This document shows, one piece after another, positions 24,585-42,274 of a DNA stretch of 64,000 nt. Where the stretch lies: assembly GCF_035582795.1 (NCBI RefSeq), contig NC_134365.1, positions 222,597,887 through 222,661,886 of the forward strand, read 5' to 3'. Position 1 is the stretch's first letter, and every line of letters begins with the position of its first letter. The notes under the pieces are model-generated. The model saw only the letters and a list, made by a program, of their open reading frames with translations. It was not told the origin of the DNA and did no database searches. The DNA is from Mycteria americana (lineage: Eukaryota; Chordata; Aves; Ciconiiformes; Ciconiidae). A program made the position numbers and the translations under genes.

Positions 24585-25490
24585 TCATGTCCCACCGGAG
24601 AAGCTCCTCCTTGGCATGAGGACCCTGAGGACACACCCCTATGGATCCGTTTAGTTTTTATGCTGTAAATGATGGGATTTGGCATGGGGAGGACCAGCAG
24701 GTAGATGTTGGGCATGAAGACGTGAGTGAGAGGGCAAGCATGCTGCCATACCAGTGAACCACGGACAAGCCGACCATGGGGACGTACAGGATCAGGGCTG
24801 CCAGGATACGGGACAGGCAGTTGTTCAAAGCTTGAGATGCTCCCTCTGGGATGCGGTGCTCAGAATGGCCCTAGCAATCAGTATACATGGCATGAAGATG
24901 AGGATGAGGTCGAATGTCAGAAAGAGAACAGCTACAGCAAAGTCACACCAGTTATTGAATGTGATGTCTGCACATCTGCTTGATCAGACAGCAGGCGACG
25001 GCAGCCCTCCTAAGAGGCATCTGCACAGGGCAGCCAGCCCAGTCCTGCCTATCCTGGCACTGGTGAGGATGGAGGAGTATCTCAGCAGGTAGCAGATGGC
25101 CACATAGCGATGAAAGGCCATGGTCAGAAGCACTGGGGACTCCATGAAGGAGAAGGAATGAACAAAGTAAAGCCGGGCAAAACAGGCTCCGAAACTGATT
25201 TCCTTGTAGTTGACCCAGAAAACACTCCTCAGTTAGCATTGTAGAGAGAGACAAACCCAAACTGGTGATGGCCAGCATGGACAAGTAACAGTACACAAGC
25301 TCGCGGGGGCTCAGATCAGTCCCGATGACAAAGACCCACAAGTCTTTGCAGTTCCCCACAAGTGATGCAATGTAAATGCAAGCGAAAGGGATGGAGAGCC
25401 AGAGGTGGGAAACCTCCACCCCCGGATGCCCATTGGGGTGAACGGTATGAGAGGAATGAGATAAATCGGTTCTGCTGCAACGTGACATGA
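24585..25490 (-). pseudogene. OR51-like olfactory receptor pseudogene
   Basis: On the - strand the start region (MSRCSRTDLSHSS), EVSHLWLSIPFACIYIASLVGNC (TM1) and YLSMLAITSLGLSLSTML (TM2) are readable. A two-base deletion before TM3 shifts the frame (near 25228). DRY has become HRY. A deletion removes most of ECL2, leaving DLIKQ-like residues. A one-base deletion in the CTCAAGGCTTTG motif shifts the TM6 region. The end reads [15 protein letters not shown] and closes at 24585. The 3' half is very close to the + strand pseudogene at 43.5 kb. It is a clear pseudogene, but a young one in sequence terms. Confidence 0.92.
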
Positions 25491-28400
25491 TAAGCTAAAG
25501 CACAAAAAGGCAAGGTAATCCGGTAATCAGTGAACCAAAGAAAAAAACACAAACTAGAAATGATCCAATATCATAAATCTGCCAAATCGAAGCAAACAGA
25601 TTTATGTTATGTACTCTGGCTCTCTCAGAGTGCTGCAGTACAAGCTCTTATTTAAAGGAGAGTTTGATGATACAGAAACATACCATTAAAGACTTAAACA
25701 TTGCACTTTGCTATGGCAGGAATAAATACCACATACCTATGAGCCCGATAACTTCATTTACCTGTGACTGTGATAAATATCAACATACAATGTTACTGTT
25801 ACTACAAACATCATTAATCTAAGGAAAAGGGAGGAAAGTTTGCAGTTGTTCCTCAGGTAAATAATGACTAATCAAACGTACTGGGTGAAGCAAAGACATT
25901 TGTGCCAATTTCACGTGCATCCATGGCATTTCAGGGCTTCTCTTTATGGAGTTGAGAGATCTTGCGTCATTGATGGGGTTTTTTACTCCAGAAATAAGTA
26001 GGAGCCTCTCTTTACGTGATGAATTTGGCAGTGCTGCCAGGTTGTCTAGACTGTGCCCTGGCTGCTTCCAGTCCCGCTGCCGGAGGAAACGCGGTTTCAC
26101 GCCAGCTGTGGCTCCGCTCCCCTCTCCTCCCTCTTCCCGCACAACTCGCACTCCGATGCCTTGGTTTCAAGGAGCCCAGCTCAGCTGAGGAACCACATCC
26201 CAGGTGACACTGTATCACACACCCCTCACTTGCCTAAACACAGCCAGAGAATATCCTCCAAGTCTTTACGCCAATTGCCCATGCTTTGCAACAGACTCTC
26301 GGGGAAACAGCTGACAGGAGAGCTGTATAGCTTTTATAAATATATAGTGCATCCACACTGAGACACCACAGCAATGCTGCACGTTCATTTTGTCCATGGA
26401 GAATTTCCTAAGTACCTGGCAGGTGCACAGGGCTTCTAATCTGAGTATCTTTTAAAGAGCAGTAAAGCATAACGAGACATAGCAATATAGATCTGAATAA
26501 TTCATACTAGACACCAGGTTCTGATTTTATGCTGAGCAGGTAAAACTGACTTAAGAGAGGATTTGCCATTGTGGTTGGGAAGCAGGTTTCTGAAAACGGA
26601 GCACGCTTTGAGGTAGCAGGGGAGATATGAGAAGTTTTAGCTGCTGAAGGCAGAAAGGTTTGGTAGCTCAGTTAAAACCAGGAGCACATTTTTCGTGGTG
26701 ATTTTGCATTATCCAGTGCCTGTTACCAACGTACTAACACAAGGCTCCAGCCCTGGGTCTCTCACCCAAGTTAAAGTCTGAGTTCTGTCTCTCGGTGCCC
26801 GTGAAATACTGCGGAGCACAACAGGAGGCTGCAAAGCAGGGCCAGGGTTTGCAAGTTGAACCTTTTGTTTCGCTCCCTGCTCGGCAGCTCCACGGTTAAC
26901 GCTCAGAAGGATTTAAAACAAAAACCCCAAACTGAATGCTAGTAGTGGTTAGGACAGCAATCACAAGAGGGAACAGCCTTTATTCTGCTGCACGAACCTG
27001 ATGTTCACTCAGACCTCGTGCGCTCCTGGTTCCTTCATCTCAAAAGGGGCACAGGTAGCTGGGATGTCCCACGCTCTGGCTCGCTTACCAGGGATCCTGG
27101 GCACGTGGCATGGCAGCGGCAGGCACTTCTGCCTTCACCTGGTTGCTTTCTTCCCCATTCCCTCAATTATTTACTTCCAAATAGAAACAGACCACGACAG
27201 CAAGTGAAAATAGCATGCTAGCTATCGCACCCTGTCAGAGCAGAGTGGGTACCAGGAGAACCCTTCAAATACTTTGGCCGACTGCAGGTGTATTTCTCCT
27301 GTGGTTGGACACTAGCTCCAGCTTCTTTCTGACCATAGGCTTCCCTTTCTTGATCAAAATCATCCACGTTTCTACTAGCTGCTCAAGGCAGCAATGACTC
27401 CGTCAGCCGAGACCCGAGGGACCATCAGCAGCAAGAATGCCCCCCTCACCCTGGATGCTGACCCACACAGCAGCACTGATGTTGGCGGAGATGAGATAAA
27501 CATGTGTTGCTGCTGCTGTGGAAGGGCGTCCAAGAAGTTTTCATGTATCTCCATGCTCACATAGTCTAATAATTGCAATATTGTGTAATCGTGTATAAAG
27601 TAGCTTTGCACTGATATCACCTTGGCAGTTTGTCTGGCAGAAGGCCCCTTTTTCTGCAGACATGGCAGTGAAAGACTGCTGCCAGTCTGGCCTTGGTAGA
27701 AGATGTATGAGACTATGAAATATTGGGCTGAGTGCACAGCAGTCACTCACCAATACTAAAACTACTTCAAACTAGTACGAAAAGAGTTTGACACAGAGAA
27801 AAGTAATTCTTTTACAGAGCAGTTTCTGGAACTTGTTTTCACAATCAGTTATGAAGGAGGACAGCATCAGGGAGTTTAAAAGGTGATTATACAAATTAAT
27901 GAGTAATGGGTTCATAAACATATACTCTAGTGAGCAGCCAGGGACGTGACCTCTATTGTCACTAGTAAAACCATAATGGAAGCTGGGATGCTATGCAGGG
28001 AACGGACTGCAGAAACTGGCCAAAGTCGTGTACCCTCCCTGTTCAGATCCCAGCAACCTTCCCTGAGGAGATTTGCAATTCGATAGCTGCTCTGCAAGGA
28101 AGAAGCAGAACTATTGCGATGGGATATCACGGACAACCCTCTCGGAGAGGACACAAAGCGAGGAGCGGTGGCCTTGGTCTGCCACCCACGCGTGCCCACT
28201 GGGGAAGTGCTGAGCTGCCACAGCTCCAATGCCGCTGGTGCACGAGGCTTTGGGGTTGAAAGCTGCCTCTGAGCGGAGGAAATGCAGCAGAGCTGAGAGC
28301 GGTGTAAGAACAGAGATGCACACAGAGACAAAATGAGGAGTTATATACTTCACTGCTGGTGTTCAGGGATGATCTTGGGGGACTAAAATCTCACTTGTCC

Positions 28401-30229
28401 AATTTAATCTCACTTCAGTGTTACAACATATTCCTGCACAGCGAGGAAGCTTGCCCCAGGGTTGGTTTGTATGATACACTGAGCAAGCACTGGGCCAAGA
28501 TGCAGGAACAAACCCCCTGCCATTCCTCAGTGCACATCCAGATAACATCATCATGCTAACACAAATCTACTGCAGAAGGGTCAAAATATAGAATTTAGCA
28601 GTTGGATGAACTTAGCAGTTTTCTTCAGCTTTTCTTCTGAGCTGCCTTCCCCGTGCATTTCCCCGGCACTCCCATGTGCACGTGGGTTTATTTTCCCAGC
28701 CTGTGTGTTCAGAGGCAAATTTCCATCTTGTTTTGTGGCTCCCAGAGAGATTCTGCCCTTACCATGGGTCTGAGACAACGTGTCTGTAACCTCTGTGGGA
28801 AGTCCCTGAGGCTTTTGAGACATTTCATTGTCAGGCAGGAACTTTAATTTTTAAGAAAGATCATTTTGTGGCTCTGTCTTCATTCACATACCTCTCACTA
28901 TCATTTCCCTTGGGTTTTTTTTTACTCCTTCCTTGCTCTCTATTCTCAGGTTTTTCTTCTTTCCTGGCTCACATGTAACTTACTTCTATATGTATAGCCT
29001 CTTCATTCAGGGATATTAAAGTACTTTATCAAAAAGAGGCAGTTTCTCTTCCTAACCCTCCAGCAAAGAGATCATGTGAGTGTGTTACCCAGTAAAATAA
29101 ATAATTGGATTTTTTGTTGCAGAGCAGCAGCAGAACAAATTAGCCTTTGCAGTCTCTCTACCCTTATCTGCCACCTCTCCACCATCACCTCCTCACTCCG
29201 AGGTACCTGAGTGCCCAGCACCCTTTTGAACAGCAAAGATAACTCCTTTTCTCATCTGAGCTCTCCACCTACACAGACCTATATTGCTTATTGTCCACGA
29301 GCAATGCTAGCAACGTCCACCGACCTGAACAGTTCACCAAGCTGCCCTGCTGTGGGGGGCCCAGAAAACTTCTTGTTCCCTGTTACAAGACCAAAGTGAT
29401 TCAAGAGTTGTGTTATGTAATCTCCAATTTCAGTTTTGACAACCCCCTTCAAAATCCTAAATTTTTTAGACAACAAAAATTTTGATGGATGGAACAATCA
29501 AGTATTTGAAATGAAAAGTCTGAAGCAACAATATCTGTCCACTGTAAAATATATCACCTTTTTTTCCCTTTTCTTCTATGTGCATCAAGAAATCCCCTGC
29601 TTACACTCACTTTTAAAGTGCTCTTTAACCAATTTTTTCAGGGAAAGGAAGAAAACATTAGATGCTCTCTCAGGGACCCTGGGGTTACCTCTGCTCTTCT
29701 TGTAGCCAAACGCCGATGCCCTCCTGAAGGACTCCGGGCGCAGCTCCGGCGCGAGGTGGTTAAAGAGGGGTGCCTCTGGGGAGGCGTCTCCTGTGCTGGT
29801 GGTGGGTGTCTCTCTGCAAGGGTCCCCATCTGCACGGGGCGTCCCAGACCCCCGCAGTCGGTGGCGATCCAGGGCTCAGCTTGGTTGCCCCCCTCGGTGC
29901 TGAATCCCACTCACGATGTCCTCAGCATCCGCCTGGCCGGGCAGCTGTGACACAGGTCCTGTGCACTGGCCCCATAGCCCAGTACCATGGCATGGCCACT
30001 GCTGGCCACGGGCTTTGTACTGAGTTTGCAGGGTCTCGGGACTGAGGCGTGCCAGGTTTGCTCTCTTTGAACTTGTTCCAGCCTGCCTGGAGCTTTGTTT
30101 TTACCAGATTTAGCAGTAATGGGAATTTTTATTCTGACTCTGGCTATGGCTTTTTTGCTTACCATTGTATGGTGCAAACATAGTTTGAGTTTTATGCGGA
30201 TAGTAGCAAAAAGTAGCTATTCTGTGCTG
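25491..30229. other. Intergenic, no gene recognised
   Basis: Mostly AT-rich unique sequence. A CpG-rich patch occurs at about 29700-30050, with overlapping chance frames on both strands and no family resemblance. Confidence 0.5.
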
Positions 30230-30814
30230 AATGAGATCTTCATGACTTCAACATAATGGCATAGTGCTGAGAAATACGCGCCTGGCACGGTGGCAGGGGC
30301 CTTGAGGCTGCGACACAGAGGAGTGCAGGCATGAGGTGATAAGAGATGGGGCACAGGCTGGTACTGGAGACCTCATGGCTATAAACAACTCAGGAATGGT
30401 CCGTTAAAGAAATGCAAGCTTGGAGCCGGACAAAAATGGTTTTGGGGTGACCAAGAGCGCAAGGAACAACTACATAACATGCATAAGATGCACCGTATTT
30501 AGGAAATCTGCATGTATCATGGACTTGCAGACCAATGAAGAGAAAGCAAGGTGTAAAAGCATGTTATCAAACATAAAAAAGACACAAAGTGGACCCTAGA
30601 GTGAGGAAGGAGAAACCATGAACATCAATATCATACTCCCTGTGAAGGACTCCAGATTTTGATGACTTGATGTAACATCCACCACTACCACCAAGCTGAA
30701 GTCACCAACCTTAGGACCCAGAGGAGCAGTGAAAAGGTGAGCATGACCCCAGGGAAGAGGTAGAAACTGGGAAGTGTGTGTATACCAATCTTAATTTATT
30801 ATTATTATTATTAA

Positions 30815-30863
<49 letters not shown>

Positions 30864-31010
30864 TTTTCTGTATAGAAATATCAATTTCTTTCTTTTTTTC
30901 TGTAATAACTGGATCTGGACTAACAATGATTCTTGTATTGGCCTGGTTTCGATTACGCTAACAATTAATTCTTGGCTTTATACATAAAGCGTGCTTGCTT
31001 TTTGCCTGTA
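30230..31010 (+). repeat. Possible LTR-type interspersed repeat
   Basis: The text from about 30420 to 30740 (for example CCCTAGAGTGAGGAAGGAG and GACTTGATGTAACATCCACC) and the segment ending CATAAAGCGTGCTTGCTTTT near 31000 resemble avian LTR sequence from memory. A microsatellite is embedded. I found no target duplication, so the ends and family are not established. Confidence 0.3.
30795..30861 (+). repeat. (TTA)n/(CTA)n compound microsatellite
   Basis: A run of TTA units changes into about 15 CTA units. The poly-leucine and poly-serine frames across it are artefacts. Confidence 0.9.
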
Positions 31011-31659
31011 AATGAGATTCTGATCATAACAGCACACACGGCCCTTTGCAGCAGTGGCAGTGGGAAGCCACGTGGGACACCATCAGGCGTCTCCGATGAG
31101 ATCTGTGATCTCCAGCGGCACTAAGCAACGATGCATAGGCAAGCACGCCGAGCTCCCGGCTAATGCAGACTCTGGGGTGCCCAGAGGCACTGAGCACACC
31201 CCAAAGCAGTTACCCAGCAGCTGCTCACCCGAATCTGGCCCCAGGGAAGAAGCATCCAAAGAAATTCAATCCTAGACCCTGGAGACAGGTTGCACAAGGC
31301 AAATCAGCTGGATGGAGCAAATGCGAATGCACCCAGCCACCCACCCATCCCATTAAGTATGAGGATATGAGGATATGGGCAGGACTCCAGTGACAGGGAG
31401 AGAGTTTCCCCATTTTCTGCACTGTCACATGTACAAGTACCCCTGCAAGGACAAGGTCTACACGTTCACATGGGACACCTTAAAAGGCTTTCTGGAGAGG
31501 GCGAGGGATCTGCACAGCCATGAACGTGGTATCTGTGTGGGAAAAGGTCACGGAAAATGTCATGAAGGGCTGAATCCGTAGGCACATGGATAAGTACGCC
31601 GTATGGGGAAAGGGTCAGTATGGCTCTTCTAACATGAGACAAGACTCCCTAACATATTG

Positions 31660-32310
31660 CAAGTTCTCCAAGGGCTGGAAAGGATTCTGGCTGGGGCAGG
31701 CCCAGGTGACAGAGTCTACCTGGATTCCCAAGGGCTCTAGGCAAGGTTCCCACCGAAGGTCATCAAATAAGCAGCCATGAAATTAGAGTAAAGTTCCACA
31801 CACCACTGGATAATTGAATCATAAAATAAAGGTGCATGGCTATCCTTTACAGTGAACCCCTACAGGAATCTGTACTGGGATTTCCACTTTTCAATGAATT
31901 TTGTCTGGGAAAGGGAGGGGAAAACAGCAAGGCAACCAAGTTTCTGATGATATTAAATTACTCCAGGAACAGGAGGACCAGCTGCGAAAATCTGCAGAAG
32001 AGCCTGATAAGACTGAGTCACTGAACAATAAAACAACAGATTAAAAAAAAAGCTGTTGAGATAAACATACAGTGAAGCACTTGGGGAAAAAATTGAACAC
32101 TTCAGATAGAAAATGACAGGCTAGTGGCTAACAATTATCTCTCAGGAACAAGCTGTCACAGTTATGATAGTGTTACAACAACACAGTTCAGTGATCAGCA
32201 GTTCCAAAGACAAGCTAGATATTCAAAATTCCTAGGCAAGGACCAGAAAACAAAGCAAGGACAGCGTTGTGCTTCTGAAATACTGCCGCAGTCCCGATGC
32301 CTCAGGGAGA
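31660..32310 (+). mobile_element. CR1 LINE fragment (reverse transcriptase 3' part)
   Basis: The DNA follows the CR1 reverse transcriptase region in order: CTACCTGGATTCCCAAGGG...GCAAGGTTCCCACCGAAGG, then AAGCAGCCATG, then GGAATCTGTACTGGGATTT (the GSVLGP-like motif), then TTCTGATGATATTAAATTA (the ADDTKL motif). It is 5'-truncated, full of stops and strongly diverged, so it is an old, inactive LINE copy. Confidence 0.75.
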
Positions 32311-36433
<4,123 letters not shown>

Positions 36434-36750
36434 CTGCTCCAGCTGCCCTACAAGAGGAGCTGGCATAGGTAACTTAAGTCCATCTGCTCAAACTGGTCAC
36501 ACACCCCAGTAAGTGCTCCGCATGAGTTATGGTGTTGGACCTTGATACCTGCATTTGCTTTCAGCTGCTGACAAAGGCAGTTATTTCCTTGCCATCCTAG
36601 GAAGGGCAATACCGTGTGTCTTTGCTCTGATGTAGGAGCTCCTTCACATCTGTTCCCACCTCCTGGCTGTGTGCTGGGCGGGCAGTGCTTGGCTGAGCTC
36701 TGGTGTCTGGTCTTTCAGGCTGCTCGGACTCCCTGAAGGGTGGGGATGAT

Positions 36751-36756
36751 AATAAA
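36751..36756 (+). terminator. Poly(A) signal AATAAA of the folate receptor gene
   Basis: AATAAA lies 318 bases after the stop codon, in the right orientation. It is the first canonical signal downstream of the last exon. Confidence 0.7.
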
Positions 36757-37600
36757 ATACTCCTTTGAATCAGCCTTGCTGTACTGAAGTTAAGTACTAT
36801 CGAGGAGGTAGAAGTGCTCTGGGGGTGGAACAAGGCTGCTGGACTGGGTGGTGGTGGGCGTGGGGATCTGTACATGTAGGAGTCTGCCTGGGGGTAGGAA
36901 AGAGAGGTGTAGATCTCCTGGGTAGGTGTAGATCTCCTGGCTCCTGATGGCTCCTTAGCTGCTGTGCTCTGCCCCATCCTGCTGCAGGAGGTGCAGAGTT
37001 GCCTGCGTGTCCACCCTGGGACTCCTGCAGCAGACCACAGCTAGCCATGAGCAGCATCTGTAGCGTCTCCTCCCTGGTCACCGCCTCTCTTCTGTGCTGC
37101 TTCCTCTTCCCTCCGAGGCAGGCCTCTCAAAGCTGGGCGCAGGAACAGCCTGACCTCCTGCGCATGGATTGCTGGAGCTAAATGCAGATTGCTGCTGCAG
37201 CCTGGTGCAAGTGGCACCTGCTTTTTCAGCCCAGCAAGTGGAGCTGAAAGAGGAGCATCTTAGCAGAACTGTCCTTGTCCTGCAGCTGTCCAGAGGCTGT
37301 ATGTGTAAAGCTCCCTCTCCTTAGCTACAGCTGTGCAGTTCGGGTTGACTGGAACAGCTTTCCTCCTGCCTGTGACCTGGTTTTGGCTGTATATGTGTTG
37401 CTTCAAAACTTTCTCTTCCCCTGGGGGCAACGGTTCACAGCCTCCCACATGGGACTTGCAGACGTCATAAGTAGCTCACTGCTGTGCTTATTTTTTTTTT
37501 TCCTCAGAAGTGAAAACAAGCCTCTAGCAAAACTTTAGCAACTTTTGAAAGGAATGGCAAAGGGGAGCTTTGCCAAGCTCATCTGTGCTTCCAGCCACAA

Positions 37601-38085
37601 CCTTTGATCACTATGTGGCCATCTGCTACCTGCCGAGATACTCCTGCATGCTCACCAGTGCCAGGATAGGCAGGATCAGGCTGCTGTCCCGGGCTGGTCC
37701 AGGTGTCTCATCAAGCATTTGTCCACTTCTGGAATTAAGGTTACCATTACTGTCTGCATCGGGACCTGATCAAGCTGGTGTGTATAGACATTGCATTTGA
37801 TAACTGGTATGGCTTTGCTGTAGCAATTCTTTCTGACTCTTGACCTCATCCTCATTTTCATGCCATATATTGCTAGGCCCATTCTGACCATCTCAAGGGT
37901 TTGAACAAGTGCCTGTCCCCTACCCTGGCTGTCCTGATCCTGGTTGTCTTGTCCATGGTTCACTGGTATGGCAAGCATGCTTCCCCTCTCATTCACATCA
38001 TCATGGGAAATGTCTACCTGCTGCCCCCCACTGAACCCCATCATCTACAGCATAAAAACTAAACAGATCCACGGGATCTGCCTCT
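37601..38085 (+). pseudogene. 5'-truncated OR51-like receptor pseudogene
   Basis: The similarity starts inside TM3 with TFDHYVAICYLPRYSCMLTSARIGRI (DRY changed to DHY). It continues through CLHRDLIKLVCIDIAFDNWYGFA-type ECL2/TM5 text in shifted frames, a TM5-TM6 junction shortened by a deletion (the serine/alanine-rich loop before CTCAAGGG is lost), MVHWYGKHASPLIHI, and an end near [14 protein letters not shown]. Everything before TM3 is absent. It begins less than 1 kb downstream of the folate receptor poly(A) signal and is a truncated, multiply damaged member of the same subgroup as the 43.5 and 57 kb copies. Confidence 0.9.
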
Positions 38086-39699
38086 CGGAGGCAGCAACAT
38101 CTGACCGAGGGAGGAGTTGAGGGGATGGGATGGGATGACTGCAGGCTCGAGGCAGCTCATCTGCGTCATTGCTTTAGCACTTCCTGGCATTGGGGATATT
38201 TTGGATGGGGACTTCTTCAGTTAACATGTGGTATCCCTTGGGCTGTAGTGATTTGTTGTGTGTGGTGAGCAGAGTCAACAACTTAATATTATTACTTGAG
38301 CTGGAATCATTCATTGCGTACTATAGAAAGGTTTTGCTTTATGAAGCTATTCTAGAAAAAGGCATCCTTGAAGAGAAGAGGCTGATTAGATCAGCTGTCC
38401 ATCTCTTATCACAGTCTAAGTTTATCTGCTCAGCCCTGAGTTGAGCTAAAAGGTTGAAGTTTTGCCTGTTCTCTTCTCTGTATTTGATTGCAGAGTCATA
38501 AAGTCTATCACAAGAAACAATCATTTGTGCATTAATCCTAGCATGCTAAATATCACTGTTCACTCATTATTTCAATGATACTGTTTTCAAAGAAAATCTC
38601 TTGAAGAACGGAGAGAACTGAAGGGAATTTTACAGATAGGAAAAACACCCAGCTTACAAAGGTTTAGCTCCTTGACTATTGCAACAGTCACCATGTCTAT
38701 CTGCAAGCCTAGATGTGCTCCTTTCCTCTACATAGCAAATGCTGACAGCTGAGTCTGCAATGGGGAAGCACTGACCTTACACTGCTCGTGCCCAGCATTG
38801 CCTCACTTGTCTCTGTCCACCCTCTTCTGCTGTTTACTGACCCACTGGGGTGAGCCAGGCTGAGGAGCTACCCAAATGTCTCTGCTAGAGCAGCTGTAGC
38901 GGTGAGGTCTGCCTGGTAGGAGGGCTGAGGTTCTGCTTCAGCAAAGAGCTCCTATAATCTGTGCTGCAGATCACCAGCTAGTGATTTCACCTTTGTAGCC
39001 CTGTTCTGTGGCCTGTGCATGCTGCCTCGCTTCATGAGTCTTACATGAGTCATTGTGTAGCTGGAGCTAGCAATTGCTCCTCTTCCCCTGACCAATGCAC
39101 TTGCCTTTGTCCAACAGCTCTCCGAGCACGCAGGGGCTGAGGGGTTCTGCTGTCCCTGCGCTGATCTCCTCAGGCTTCGCTGGGGCTGACAGCATCTTTC
39201 AGCTGAAATGGCACATGGAAGAGTTTGGCTGTTTCTTTAGTTTCACAGCCTCCAGCTTTCCCCTGGCTCTGTCCCAGGCTGTGTGCTCGGCGGGTGCCCT
39301 TCAGGTAGGACGTGCACTTTACATGGTGCCCCTCCATGCAACGAATAACATCCACTTTCTTTCTGTATCCTCAAGGACCAACATGAATTAGGGGAAGATC
39401 TGGGTGATGTTTCCTTTGGCATCATACATGAATTTGGATTGGTCCTGGATACTGTGGGCATGCTGGGCTGACAACTCCAAAACCCTCTGAAAAGGTCCTG
39501 GGCAATGTTACCATGTGGGCTGGGGGTCAGGAAGGGGTTCAGCTGTGGTGCGGGTCTCCTCAATCGCACTGCAGAGAGGACTAGGACTTGCATCTCCCTA
39601 CTACTCCACGGTCCTCCTTGGAAGAGCCTGTAGATCCCTCACCAGCAGCTCCCTGCCAGCCCCTCCCACAGGGACCCTCCTTCCTCACAGGAGCAGGGC

Positions 39700-39780
39700 A
39701 CCAGGATCATAAAGTCAAAAAATCGTGTAGGTTAGGAAGGGAGGTCTGGGGGCCTCCCCACTCAAACCACAGTCCCTTAG
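39700..39780 (-). mobile_element. CR1 LINE 3' end, short fragment
   Basis: ATCGTGTAGGTTAGGAAGGG followed by AGGTCTGGGGGCCTCC matches the reverse complement of the CR1 3' end (AGGTTGGAAGGGACCTCTGG type). It is short and diverged. Confidence 0.45.
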
Positions 39781-41494
39781 AGTAAGATATTTAACATGTT
39801 TTTAACAACATCTCTGACTTTTTCCAGCACTGACACCTGCGTCAATAAAACCTGTTTGGGTTCTTCACAAGTCCTTGCCTTTAAAAAAAAAAAAAATGAA
39901 GTAGGTCCATTTTCATGCCCTCTCCTCTGCCGGCTCACCAGTGTGTCTGGGCCATCCGAGGATGAGTCGCACAGACTGCGGGTGCGTGGGGAGGCGGCAG
40001 AAGCTCACTGGCCCCGTGGCTGCTGAACCACAGGGTTCACAGGGTGGTAGCGGCGTGTCCCTCTGCTCAGCACGAAGCTACTACTGAGCCTGATGCAAGC
40101 TCCGGGCCAGGCTCTCACCCAGCCAGGGCATCGCTTGGAGAACTGGCTCCGTCATCTTGAAAGCAGGCGCAGGAGCCCTCCCTGTGTCCTGTGCAGCCCC
40201 TGAGCTGTTGCCTGGTCCGTGTCCCCTCTCTGTGGACCCAGCGATCTGCAGGCTCAAGAGGGGCCAGGCAGGCTGCTGCAGGCTTGCCTGTTGCTAGTGA
40301 CCTGGCTGGCCCGTTCCCCAGGGCTGGCACAGGAATGCTGGGCTGCCCACAAGGCTTTCACAGAGTTACAAGCAGACGTGTGCTGGCAGAGCAGTGAGGG
40401 AGGCTGACGATGACTCCCTCCTCTCTTTCCGAACCCTGCTTGCTCGGCAGATCTTCGGGAAGGTCTGGGCTGAAAGCATCAGGCTAGAAGTAGGAGCTCT
40501 TCCTACCACACCTTCACGCTCGATCCTGCTGCTCTGTCTTTTGGCACTCTCCTCACCATGGCCAGGCTGCGTGAGCAAGCTCCTGGAGGAGCTTCTCCCC
40601 ACTTTGGGTGCTTGTACTAAATCCTGTCACCAGTGGTGGTGTTCCCATTGCCAGAGAGGTGGAGACCGTACATCTGCAGGGGGTTTGGGTACCTGCCTGC
40701 TCCGCATGACTATAGCCAAGGCTGCGGGGTGTTGGCAACTCAAGCTTGCCATGTGCCCCCTCATTTTCCTGGAGGGGGACCTGATCTTGGAGACAGATCT
40801 CCAGCCCTGACCAGAATGCCTCCGCTTACAGGAAAGTCACCCTGCTATTCAGACAGGGACCCTGGAAGTGTGCTCCTGAAACAGCTAAAAATTAGCTCTG
40901 CAATTCGAGGCTTAATCTGTCAAACTTCATGCCCCAGTCATGACTCTCTGCTGCTGTTGCTGCTGCATCTTCAGGCTGGGAATCTCCTCTTTTCCACACA
41001 GCTCTTCCAGACCGTGATTTCTTACACCGGGTAAGGTAAATTGCTTGCACTATCCCGTGCCTTGGTCCAGGGCATGAGGAGCCCAGATTCCCCTCAGTCC
41101 AAGAGCACAGCAGCATCACCCCACTTTCCCATCTGCTCTCGCTGTGTCACAGGATGCTTCCAAGCTGGCTGCGAGTTTGTTTCCTCTTGGTTTTATGGAG
41201 TTTTGGATGCATGTGTGTAACTGATTGCTGCAGCCTGAGAGGTCCTCCCTGTGGTTACATCCAAGCCAAGATCACCTGGAAGGATGGCTCTGCATTGGAT
41301 GTGGTTCCTGGGTCTCAGGAGTAACTGCAAGAGCTGAAAAACAGAGGGGGGACATCAGCCAGCGGGAGATGTTTGACTACTTTTGCTCTCCAGCCAACAG
41401 AGAAGGTAACCAGTGGAGCTGACAAGATACTGCTGTAGCTCTAGCTATGATGGTCTGCTACAAGTTCATAACATCTCTTTTTGTCCTCCTAATA

Positions 41495-41590
41495 GGATAG
41501 GAAAGGATAGGATAGAATAGAATAGAATAGAATAGAATATTTCAGTTGGAAGGGACCTACAATCATCATCTAGTCCAACTTCTATTCATA
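41495..41590 (-). mobile_element. CR1 LINE 3' end with TATTC tail
   Basis: A GATAG/GAATA tail is followed by TTTCAGTTGGAAGGGACC and ATCATCTAGTCCAACTT, which is the signature of a CR1 3' end read on the - strand. Only the last ~60 bases of the element are kept. Confidence 0.85.
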
Positions 41591-42274
41591 GAAGAAAGCC
41601 ATGCTTTGGGGCACACAAAGCTTTCTGCATGTCTCATAGAGAAGCCAGATGCTCGAGCTGGAGAATAGAGGCAGAACAAGGCTTGGAGGAGCCCAGTGCA
41701 CAGCGAGACCCCACAGAGCTGTAAATGAGGAGCCCCAGCACAGCAGAGACTTCCAGTCCTGAGCATCAACTCACGGGTAAGCACTTGCATGCTGGGTGGC
41801 TGGCAGTGCCCTTTCTACTGCAAGGGCAGCTTGGAGACCAGGAATGCCACCAGCTTTACATGTGGACATCTGCCTGTAGGGCTCCTGGTCAGAGAGATTG
41901 CTGGAGGGGCTGGCCTCTGACCAAAGGAGCCCTCTTCTCACAGCCTACATGCAATGCACAGGGGTAAATAACTCTCCTGTGAGCCCGCTGCCAGAGGACC
42001 TTACCCAGCACCCTGGACGGTCGGCACAGAGATGCCTGTTGCTCTGCCTGGCTCTACAGCAAGTGCTGGCCAAAGCAGGGGGGATGAAGGAAGGGTCAGC
42101 TGTGCTGGTAGGAAGCTCTGCGGGTGCTGCCGGTGCTCCCCAGGGACTCCAAGGGCTGCTCCGTGCCATGGGACCTAAAAGGGAACTTTTCTCACCCAAC
42201 TATAGACATACTGCCAAGATCATAGTCTTTGTCCAAATGCTTAGAGCAAGAAAACTGCAAGAGCTCTTTGGTGC

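Larger units (their letters stand above)
38086..42274. other. Intergenic with short CR1 pieces
   Basis: No gene is recognised. Moderately GC-rich frames at 40.1-40.9 kb show no family motif. Two short CR1 3' ends lie here (listed separately). Confidence 0.5.

Noticed and set aside
30711-30987. Poly-Ser and poly-Leu frames
   Set aside because: They are translations of the TTA/CTA microsatellite.
31375-31581. Frame with HCHMYKYPCKDKVYTFTWD that looks zinc-finger-like
   Set aside because: There is no repeated finger unit and no linker motif. It lies just upstream of the CR1 fragment and is unsupported.
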